From Ampelomyces quisqualis (Eukaryota; Ascomycota; Dothideomycetes; Pleosporales; Phaeosphaeriaceae), in the NCBI GenBank assembly GCA_018398575.1, contig JAGTXZ010000024.1, forward strand, positions 2,356,001-2,420,000: a DNA stretch of 64,000 nt, read 5' to 3'. Position numbers and translations under genes: made by a program. The notes below the pieces were generated by a model. The model did not search any database. It was not told the DNA's origin and worked only from the letters and a program-made list of their open reading frames with translations. Every line of letters starts with the position of its first letter. Position 1 is the first letter of the stretch. Below, one piece after another: positions 55,923 through 64,000 of this stretch.

Positions 55923-57296
55923 GCTATATATAGCGCGTTGCGCAGCTATAGCAATTCTCCGCGTAGTCCTCACGATGCTGCAGAAGCTGCATGAGAAGAG
56001 GTGAGTAAGGGTGCAAAAGACATTTCCTGCACGCCGGCTGGGTAGTTGTAGTCGTGGTGGTGGGGCTGCCTCCCATGTCACGTGCCAGGGTGGTAGGCAG
56101 GGGCTGCACCAAACAGTTTTCCCGCCTTTCACAATAACAACAACAACAATAAAGCCTGCTTCAACACAATTCTGGGTATATCGCACCTTTCTCTGCTAGA
56201 TGCTGCTTTCCTAGTCCCGTGCTGGTGGGCAAAAGCTGCATGTCCCAAAGGTTACCATCGAACATCACAACGTGCACTGGGCTCGGGAACCTACCAGCTG
56301 GCCGCATTTAGGTGGGCAACGGAACAGCCATCATAAATTCACGCTGACTAAGCTCTGGTGCGCCGCCGGAGATGCGCCTTTGAATTTGAACCCAGGCATT
56401 TTCCAGCCCAGTGCTCCCTCGACGTTGAGGAGTTCTTGCATGTCTAACGTGGTGGTGGTGTCTACCAAACGACGAGTGAAAATTACCGGGATCTGAGAAC
56501 ATTTTTGATTTGCTCTGCTCAAATACCCCTGGAATTGATCGGACTTGTCGTCGCGTGTGTTCCCCTGTCTTTCCCTCGTATGCGCCAGGAAGCATATCTC
56601 CCGCCTGCAATCAAGTGTGGCTCGAGAGGTGCAGCTTGAGTTGATTGATTACTCGGTTTGGCCTAGCAGCTATCTATATAGGCTTAACACTTACTGTAAC
56701 AGGGCACTTACTTATCTGAAGATGAAGGCTTGACTTAATTGTGGGCAAGTCTGGCAGAAAGTGGTACACGTCGGACTTCTTGCCCAAGACTAGATTGCTA
56801 CAAGCTTGAACGTCCCACAACAGCTTCTTTCTCAGAATTTCCCGTTCGAGTTAGCACCATGCACGTCTCGTGTGACGACTAGGAGCCGACTTCCTCTTCA
56901 ATTGCGCTCTATTGTTTCGTTCTTCATTATTTTCTACGGGGCTAATCCTCTGATCTATTTGCGAGAACCAACATCCAGCATTGCAACTTCTAACTAGGCC
57001 GTTCAATGGATCTAGAGGGGTTCGCAGACGTAGACCTGCGCAGACCCACATCGATCTTCCCTCAATCACGCGACCGATGCGAGCGTATACCGCCGGCCAG
57101 AATGATGAATAGCTATACTGCTTTCCCCAATTAATTACTCCCCAAACTTCATGGATACATCGATACGACCCAACAACAGCAAACGGTTTTGACTGACCAA
57201 TGGCCATCGCGGCAGCAAGGTAACCAGTTGAGCCAGAGACAATGATGTTATTATCGACATATGCTGGTCGCTCAACTTGTATACTTGGTACATGCT
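55923..57296. other. Intergenic region without a gene
   Basis: About 1.4 kb. A TATATATAG sits directly before the start codon at 55922. An (ACA)n stretch lies near 56130-56145. Short frames elsewhere have no motifs. The minus-strand frame ending at 56851 looks fortuitous. Confidence 0.45.
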
Positions 57297-58619
57297 TCAA
57301 TCTTGACGAGCAGGATCAAGCTCGATCCTTCCCACTATCTCATCGATTTCGGCCATGATGTCTGACGACAATCTGTCCAGCACTTTCAGTGCAGCACAGT
57401 TCTCAACGACTTGTTCGGGTCGCGAGGCGCCAGTAATGACGGCTGATACATGCGGATTCTTAAGACACCACGCAAGCGAAAGCTGCGATTGGGTAATACC
57501 AAGCTTTTTCGCGATCGGCTTCATATTGTCAGTCATGCTCACACGGTATTCTCCAAGCTGATACTACATACTGCGAGTTTTGTAGCTTTCTTAATCATAC
57601 TCTTCCAGCTGTCGTTGCCATATGAGTCACGCATGCTATTCACAAAGTTGTCGTTGCCCTCGGCGAAACGTGATCCGACAGGTGGCGCATCCGGACTATC
57701 GTTGTATTTGCCGGTGAGAAGGCCAAATTTCAGGGGCGAAAAAGTCGTCAATCCAGTTCCAAACCTGGGATACAGTCGCTGGAAAGAGTACTCGACCTTT
57801 TGCCTTGCTAGCAAATTGTACTCTGGCTGCTCAGCAACCGGACCAATCAAGCCCAATTGTTTGGCAATTCCGCATGCTTCAGCAATTTCATCTGCGCTCC
57901 ACTCACTCGTGCCCCAGTACAATGCCCATCCCTTCTGTTCGATGACATGATTGAAAGCACGGACTGTCTCTTCCATTGGAGTCAGGCGGTCAGGACGATG
58001 GGCATATACGATATCGACATACTCAAGATCCAGACGAGTTAAAGACGCGCGGAGGCCCTCGACGATGTGTTTGCGCGAAAGACCATGGTTGTTGACAACT
58101 ACCTCGCCGTTTGCTGCACCTGCAGCCAGGATATGACACCGTTAGCCCCGAATTACGCAATAGGAAAGGTATGGATCTTACCCCAATTGAGTTTTGTGCT
58201 GACTACTATGTCATTGCGGTTCCATCCATATTTCTTGAATGCCTGACCCATCACCTTCTCCGATTCTCCGCCAGCATAGCTATCATCGATCAGCTTACTT
58301 TCGACAATTGGAACGTACAATATCTACCGACCTCTCAGCTGTATCAAAAAAGTTGATACCACAGTCGTAAGCTTGCTTCATGCACGAGAAGGTGAGTTCT
58401 ACACTAAAGTCAACATGTGAGAAGGAAGTGAGACCAGCCTAGAATTTTACCATTCTCGACATGGCCGCCAAATCTAGAAAGTCGTCAGTATGGATTGCCA
58501 AGTCTCCATGCAATAACATACGTGAGCCATCCTCCAAGACCGAGCACTGAAACGTGCAGTCCAGAATTGCCGAGACGACGGTATTGCATCCCGGTTTTGC
58601 GCGGTTCCTCCCAAGCCAT
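57297..58619 (-). CDS. Aldo-keto reductase, potassium-channel beta-subunit-like
   Basis: Six exons: 58522-58619, 58451-58473 (23 nt), 58332-58398, 58182-58279, 57572-58119 and 57297-57518; 351 residues. Start MAWEEPRKTGMQYRRLGNSGLHVSVLGLGG is typical. Catalytic Asp and Tyr are in NFFDTAE|SYAGGESE, joined across intron 3. Lys is in IVVSTKLNWG and His in IVYAHRPD. The cofactor end includes AVITGASRPEQVVENCAAL. The family includes Kv-beta-like and YakC-type NADP-dependent reductases that act on small carbonyls. Intron 2's acceptor is the second of two adjacent TAGs. It lies beside an MFS permease and dioxygenase, suggesting a shared metabolic role. Confidence 0.9.
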
Positions 58620-59302
58620 GGTAACTAACGTTGTCGCAGAGTAAAAGCTGATATGTTGGCTGGTATACTGCACATCAACGCACACAAATCGACATTTTAC
58701 ATGCCGGTGTATATTTCATCCGAGCCAACAAGACTAGATCCACTTTCAGCCCAAGGCCACAAAAGACAGATACCGAACATAGCCTCGACTAGGTTTTAGA
58801 GATTCGGCAACATTTGCGGCAGTGCGCATATGCACATGCACTTGCGCGCATCGGACATGGTACCTGAATGGAGAATCACCTCGGTCTATCGGCAGCATGC
58901 ATCCGATCAACAGGGCCCACAATCACCACTAAAACACGGGGAATCGTCATTTCTCCACACAAGCACGCCATATCTTAGCTTCGGTAGTGGGTGGCTCGAG
59001 CGACTGAAGTGCATGGCGTCCAAGAATATGCGAGGCGGTTTGAAGCAGGTAGCAGGTAGGGATCATAGGGCTTGTAGGCTACCACCGCGATTCCAGGAGT
59101 ACTATAAATCAAATCGAGGCGACAAGCACAGTACCGAACGGCAGGCTTCATCATGTGGAAGCACGTAGGAGTTCATGTGAAAACAACTTTGTGTATATGA
59201 TGGATATCATCGGAAGATATGCTAGACTGTAATGGTCTTTATCTAATATGTATTCACTGCATCGTTGATTCCAGGCTTTCTTATTTCTGATTTTGTCTAT
59301 GT
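58620..59302. promoter_or_regulatory. AKR promoter and MFS 3' flank
   Basis: About 680 bp. Nothing else can be supported. Confidence 0.5.
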
Positions 59303-60901
59303 CTACAGCGCAAACCGGAAGTCTAAACGCTTGTTGCCGTCCTCCTCGCGCGCCACGACATCGGATTGGTAGAGGGCCTTGTCTTCCGAAGTCATCTGTT
59401 CCCACTCCTGCTGCTTCTTCTTGTTCAAGTGGACCAAGGTCTGTCTTTGCACGATAAAGGTGACGAGCGACAAAGCGCAGATCGACACCAATACCGTGTT
59501 GCCTTGCTTGTAGTATGGACCATCATACTTCCTGTAGATCTGAGAGCTGATCAGAGAACCAACTTGAACGATAACATTATACGTAGCGGCCGTGATGGCT
59601 CGCTTTTTGACGTCGAAGGTATTTTCCGAGATCCAGGAGGAAACAAGTGGATGGAAGTAAGGATATCCAGAGATGAGGGTGATGAGAGAGAAGCGTCCCC
59701 ACTCTCTTCCGCCGTCTGGAAGTGTGATGAGCGCAGCGAGGAGCGGCATAATCCAGAATTCTCCTAGGATGCAGTGGAACGTTCGTTCGTTGAAATAGTC
59801 GCTCGAGTACGCCAAAGCTAGCATCGTGATGATTTGCAATACCGCCGACGGAACAGTGAGCATATTTGACGAGAATGTACCGAATCCCAGCCTTCTTAAT
59901 GTGAGGGTCAAATAGCCCTGAATGGGGGAGGCTGGGATATACGCGACGAGGCCGATGAAGTACAAGCCCCACATTGAGCGATCACTCCACGCGGCGCGGA
60001 TATCCTTGAAAGTAGCAGGCTCTTTCAACGCAGTCAGACCTTTGGCTGGATCGTCTCGAAGGATTCGGTTGACCATGATCACTTCCTCGCGCTCCGAGTA
60101 CCAACCTTTCCGCCAAAGCACATTTGTCGTCAAAGTTGGTGCCCCAGGCAAGTACAAATACGAGATGACAGCGACTACGACAGTAAAAATCCCCTCAAGG
60201 AGAAACAGCCAGAACCAGCCTGGTTTCCCACCAATACCACGCATCTCAAGGATGCCAGCAGCGAGCAAGGCGGAGACGACGCGCGCGACGTTAAGCGAGG
60301 ACCAGAAAGCTGCCAGGCGAATTGACAACTCCTTTGACTTGTAAGAATAGGTGGCGAATAAGATGACTCCCGGAATGAAGCCGCCCTCACAGAAACCGAT
60401 CGCGGCTCGTCCCAAGTAAAAGGAGGTACGGTCGTGCATCCATGCTTGAGCCCAAGAGGCAGTGCCCCAGCCCATCATCATCGTTGGGAGCACGTACTTG
60501 AAGCCATATCTCTTGGTGAGGAATTGAACAGGAAATTCGGCAGTCAGAAAAGCCAGAAGCTGTATCGTCGTTCCGTTGTTATAATCGTCGCTAGTAAGGC
60601 CCAGATCGTTGAGGAGGTTGTCAGCAAGCGCGTTGGAAACATTGCCTCTATCCAGCTGCAAGACCAGCATCATCAGACATAGCCAACTGAGAAGTCGCAA
60701 ATCTGTCTTCCGAATGATACGGCGTTCTTCCTCGATGGTCCATGAGGCCTGTGGATCGAAGCGATGGCGACCTTCGTAGCTCTCATGCGGTAGCACAATG
60801 CTGGAAAGTTCCTCTCTTCCAACTCTTGTAGGCGCCTTTAGCGAGTTTCCATCTTCACTGAACCTTATCGCCTCTGGGGCGGCTTCAATATCTTGACCCA
60901 T
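59303..60901 (-). CDS. MFS permease, anion:cation symporter (allantoate permease/Dal5-like)
   Basis: Single exon, 532 residues with about 12 membrane segments. The family signature appears early: WLCLMMLVLQLDRGNVSNAL, then LTSDDYNNG. The loop between helices 2 and 3 shows the family form LTKRYGFKYVLPTMMMGWGT. GRAAIGFCEGGFIPG and WFWLFLLEG are typical of the ACS/Dal5 group. Relatives import allantoate, nicotinate, pantothenate, tartrate and other organic anions. The cargo here is unknown. It is divergent from the TauD-family dioxygenase, a pairing that hints at uptake plus breakdown of a sulfonate or carboxylate. Confidence 0.93.
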   Translation of the reverse strand: MGQDIEAAPEAIRFSEDGNSLKAPTRVGREELSSIVLPHESYEGRHRFDPQASWTIEEERRIIRKTDLRLLSWLCLMMLVLQLDRGNVSNALADNLLNDLGLTSDDYNNGTTIQLLAFLTAEFPVQFLTKRYGFKYVLPTMMMGWGTASWAQAWMHDRTSFYLGRAAIGFCEGGFIPGVILFATYSYKSKELSIRLAAFWSSLNVARVVSALLAAGILEMRGIGGKPGWFWLFLLEGIFTVVVAVISYLYLPGAPTLTTNVLWRKGWYSEREEVIMVNRILRDDPAKGLTALKEPATFKDIRAAWSDRSMWGLYFIGLVAYIPASPIQGYLTLTLRRLGFGTFSSNMLTVPSAVLQIITMLALAYSSDYFNERTFHCILGEFWIMPLLAALITLPDGGREWGRFSLITLISGYPYFHPLVSSWISENTFDVKKRAITAATYNVIVQVGSLISSQIYRKYDGPYYKQGNTVLVSICALSLVTFIVQRQTLVHLNKKKQQEWEQMTSEDKALYQSDVVAREEDGNKRLDFRFAL

Positions 60902-61429
60902 GTTGCAACGTGGTTGTGACTTTCACAACACCGACACCCAAAGTTGCAGAAACCGTCCTGGAATCAGGAATGGAAAGAAGCGCCACGGGTTTTGTCGCCA
61001 TAACCCCAGTATTTAGGTTCTGTGAAGATGAATGTCGCAATTGCCGTGGGCTTCGTCGCCATCACGGCCTTGCCTCATTGTAGCAGCTGCGCCGACAGAC
61101 CGAGGTGCATACAAATGGCTCAACATTGCCCTCCAGCCAGTCGCTAAGTTTTCCCCCGCACCTTCGAGACTTGTTATTGACGCTGTATGCACAGCATTAC
61201 GATCTAGTCTCGTAACGAGTCGCACCTCCGATGACGTGATTCGATCCACGAGTGGGAAACATAACCGAACTTAATTCAACAAGACTCAAGATGCTTCTGC
61301 TACCACATTCTAAAATTTTCGACGTAGGTTTGCGGACAAGAGATCTGTTTGACGTAGCGCATCTTGAGTGTCTGTCTACAAGTAATTATCGGTAGTCGCC
61401 GCGTTTTATCTTCTTGCTCTTCAGACACC
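60902..61429. promoter_or_regulatory. Divergent promoter between the MFS permease and dioxygenase
   Basis: 528 bp separating outward-facing starts. No motif can be assigned with confidence. Confidence 0.5.
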
Positions 61430-62757
61430 ATGCCTTCTCTGAAGCGAGTCCATGTTGAGGAGGATGTTGGCGTCGCAGGAGGAGGCATAATTGGAGGCCA
61501 TACGAGCGCTAGATCGAGGCGCCTGGAACCCTTGTCGTACTTGAGACTGCTCGATAGATACGAACAGCAAGACCTGACACCAGTGATTGGGAGGGAATAT
61601 CACGACCTTCAAGTCACTGATCTGCTGAACGGCGGTGCGGAACTCATAAGAGACTTGGCAATCACTAGTATGTTCTTCCCAAAAAGTTTGTCCAATGTTG
61701 AATCTCATCAATACCCGTAGTATCGCAACGCGGTGTTGTCTTCCTACGCGATCAAATTGTGACACCACTACAGATGAAGACCTTGATGGAGGCCATCACA
61801 CATGTGGCAGGATGCGTGAGTACTTCCAGGGACCCATTATCATTTCATTTTGCATATGCATACTGAACCATACTTAGCCTGAATTATCTGGTCTTCATGT
61901 CCACCCGTTGACCGAAGAAGGCTCAGAGCTTGGCGACCAAATTTCCGTGATCAGCAGCGAAAAGCAAAGGAAAGGTGGAGGTCTCACGCATCAGTTATCG
62001 GACGTCAGCCGCTTTGCTTCAGCCGGCTGGCACACAGACATCTCTTTTGAACCAGTTCCTTCGGACTACGCCATGCTCAAGATTCACACCCTACCCGCGA
62101 CTGGTGGTGACACTCTGTGGGCTTCCGGTTACGACGCATATGATAGGTTGTCGCCTGCCATGCAAAAGTTTCTGGAGGGATTAACAGCGACTCACGGTGC
62201 GAAGTTCTTTTTAGAGGAGGCGGAACGGCTTGGTAACCCGATTCGCAAAGGCATCAGAGGCAACCCGCTGAACTTTGGAGAGGCTTTGACAGCAGTTCAT
62301 CCAGTCATTCGCACCAATCGTAAGTAGCTCACGCTGCAGTTTCTCAGAAGGCTACGTATTAATCTTCATTAGCTGTGACCGGCTGGAAGTCTATCTACGT
62401 GAACAAAGGGTTCACAAAGCGCATCAATGGCATCACGAAAGATGAGTCTGACTTGCTACTCAACTACCTCTTCAGCCTCGTAACGCAGAACCACGACGCT
62501 CAAGTGCGCTTCAAGTGGCGAGCAAATGATCTAGCGATTTGGGACAACAGGAGGTAAGCACCAAGAAAGGAAAAGATACGTGACAGTGATACTGACACAG
62601 TGTTTGTAGCACCTGGCATTGTGCTACGTACGATTATACTGAGGCTCGCGCGGGTGATCGCGTATGCAGTCTTGGCGAAGCACCGTATCTAGATCTGAAC
62701 AGTCGAGGACGCAAGGAAGCTCTAGCATCATTGACGTCAACAATGCTGACCGATTGA
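61430..62757 (+). CDS. TauD/TfdA-family 2-oxoglutarate dioxygenase
   Basis: Five exons: 61430-61667, 61721-61815, 61878-62319, 62373-62553 and 62610-62757; 367 residues. The family cleaves sulfonates or ether herbicide-like acids with 2-oxoglutarate, O2 and Fe(II). The iron site is GWHTDISFEPVPSDYAML (His163, Asp165) and the distal His is in STWHCATYDY (about 322), followed by an Arg for 2-oxoglutarate in TEARAGDR. VFLRDQ and ATGGDTLWASGYDAYDRLSP are further family blocks. All four introns are 51-62 nt. The final His context (WHCATYDY) matches fungal members. It is divergent from the MFS permease. Substrate unproven. Confidence 0.92.
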
Positions 62758-63035
62758 AAGGACACTCTGTAATTAATGAATAATCCTTGAACTAGATCTA
62801 CACGTTATCCCCAGGTCGTGCTCGTAAAAGCCTCAGCACAATAACATGCCTCGTCATGGAATAATGAGAGGTTTGTATCGCGGAGATAGTAGATGTGAAT
62901 ATGTTTTCTACCAGGCCATGCCGCTGCTAGTCCTTGAAATGCAAGAATCCAGCCATATATAATAATGCCCAGTCTTACGTCACATAACCGATTGGGCCCG
63001 CTATATGCGACTCTGCAATATGTCGCAGAACACTT

Positions 63036-64000
63036 CTACAATCGTGCCATCGGTGCCTCAACTTCCCGCACCTTCATCCTCGCCCTCGCCCTCTCATTCT
63101 CTTTTCTCCACCAATTTTTCCTCAACTCATGCCCCGCCATGAACGTCTCCACCCACTTCCTGTCAAACCTGGGCAATTTGCGTCCTGGCTGGCCGTCTTC
63201 TGGCTGCCCTGCCAGCTTTCGTATCGTTTCAAAGTACTCCTCAAAGTCTGGAAAGATGAGTGAGAATGCTGGTCCATCTCCTTTCTTTGCGATTCGGTCT
63301 ACCTCCCATTTCTGTTGCTCTTCAAGGGGTGGAAGCGACGCTCGGTCAGACAGTATACGCGCAGCGAGTACGGCGTGCCATTCGAAGACTTTGAAAGTGA
63401 GGCCTGCACCCACTGCGCCGATGAAGAGAAGAGTTGGGTCTTTCTGGTACACGACGTGTTGGTACAAGCCGGGAACACGATTGTTGCAGATCTTGACCTG
63501 AGGTAAGAACGGTAAGGACCAAGAATAACCAGTTCCGAAAATGACTTCATCGACGTTCTTCACTGAAGTGCCATCCACGAAATGCACGGTTCGCTGACCA
63601 ATTTTCGTCACGATGTGAGATATAGATGGCTTTTGTGCGATTCCGGGATGCTGGAATGCTACGTCGCCAAAGTAGCCGTTTGCTCTATGCCCAACAACAA
63701 CAGCGTACACGGGACCTTTGGCCGCGCCAACGAGATCATACGCTATGTCTGCTCCTGACACCGAAGCACCCACGACTACGACCCTTTTTCCGCGGTACAA
63801 ATCTCTTCCTCTGAACATTTTGCTGTGCTTCACACTGCCCGGATAGGCTCTTTCGAGATCCGCAAGACCCTCGATTTGAGGAATGTATGGCACGTTAAAG
63901 TGCCCACTGGCTACGCACACAGCATCAAATCTTTCTTCCCACCACTCTTCATCGTCGTTGGCGTCGCTACTCTTTCGGAGCACCAACCGCCACTCGTTGC
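63036..64000 (-). CDS. Flavin-containing monooxygenase, 5' end beyond the window
   Basis: Open from the right edge to the stop at 63036-63038, about 320 residues. It is the C-terminal part of a class B flavin monooxygenase (FMO), which oxygenates N, S or ketone substrates with NADPH. The NADPH Rossmann motif reads VVVVGASVSGADIAYDL. FGTGYSWSLPFL is the FATGY-like linker. FDAVCVASGHFNVPYIP precedes them. The C-terminus is basic (RKNWWRKENERARARM). The N-terminal FAD motif is out of view. It converges on the TauD-family gene with a 278 bp gap. Confidence 0.88.
   Translation of the reverse strand, partial: NEWRLVLRKSSDANDDEEWWEERFDAVCVASGHFNVPYIPQIEGLADLERAYPGSVKHSKMFRGRDLYRGKRVVVVGASVSGADIAYDLVGAAKGPVYAVVVGHRANGYFGDVAFQHPGIAQKPSISHIVTKIGQRTVHFVDGTSVKNVDEVIFGTGYSWSLPFLPQVKICNNRVPGLYQHVVYQKDPTLLFIGAVGAGLTFKVFEWHAVLAARILSDRASLPPLEEQQKWEVDRIAKKGDGPAFSLIFPDFEEYFETIRKLAGQPEDGQPGRKLPRFDRKWVETFMAGHELRKNWWRKENERARARMKVREVEAPMARL

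Noticed and set aside
56851..57300. 149-codon minus-strand frame downstream of the AKR
   Set aside because: Does not extend a known AKR and shows no motif; the AKR stop at 57297 is well placed.

Overview
The window looks like nuclear DNA of a filamentous ascomycete (Pezizomycotina). Genes have short GT-AG introns, mostly 45-65 nt, often with a CTAAC/CTGAC-like branch sequence near the acceptor. The gene set includes a class I-type chitin synthase, monopolin Pcs1/Csm1, a hybrid histidine kinase and DDI1. A 3.1 kb AT-rich element shows TpA excess and stop-riddled decay typical of RIP. Gene style and the dispersed oxidoreductases fit Dothideomycetes, perhaps Pleosporales; that placement is inference.

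Layout: 0.1-0.45 kb holds a partial low-complexity gene. 0.5-4.4 kb is a gene-poor stretch. 4.4-6.2 kb encodes a pepsin-fold membrane protein lacking recognisable catalytic DTG motifs. 8.1-11.1 kb has a divergent pair, an AANAT-like acetyltransferase (-) and DDI1 (+). 11.4-16.4 kb has RRP8 (-), a salicylate-hydroxylase-like FAD monooxygenase (+) and an arylamine N-acetyltransferase (-). 17.2-19.5 kb holds decayed membrane or secreted protein genes, one split by a 515 bp hAT-type MITE. 20.6-24.1 kb has an aldo-keto reductase with a 14-nt microexon and a C2H2 zinc-finger protein. 25.6-29.0 kb is RAD4/XPC. 30.9-36.9 kb has a small Cys-containing protein, an SDR, a head-to-head mitochondrial pair (MTFP1-like and ATP synthase subunit K) and monopolin Pcs1/Csm1. 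37.1-43.1 kb has chitin synthase and a phenol 2-monooxygenase-like flavoprotein with a 12-nt microexon. 43.7-49.8 kb has a RecQ helicase and a divergent hybrid histidine kinase. 50.5-53.7 kb is a RIP-degraded hAT-like transposon inside a small coding exon. 54-56 kb has a 21-bp minisatellite and an unrecognised protein with two zinc-finger-like repeats. 57.3-64.0 kb has an aldo-keto reductase, an anion:cation symporter-type MFS permease, a TauD-family dioxygenase and a truncated flavin monooxygenase, which together resemble a catabolic or small metabolic cluster.

Housekeeping genes (DDI1, RRP8, RAD4, RecQ, MTFP1, subunit K, PCS1, CHS) form GC-rich, well-conserved islands. Between them lie accessory oxidoreductases, gene-free stretches and transposon scars. 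The strongest structural observations are two transposon insertions whose empty sites rejoin an open frame exactly, a DDI1 start codon split by an intron, two microexons in redox enzymes, a promoter-side tandem array at the chitin synthase gene and an internally duplicated zinc-binding-like module. No convincing tRNA, rRNA or CRISPR was seen. All exon coordinates come from reading splice signals and family conservation by eye, not from transcripts.
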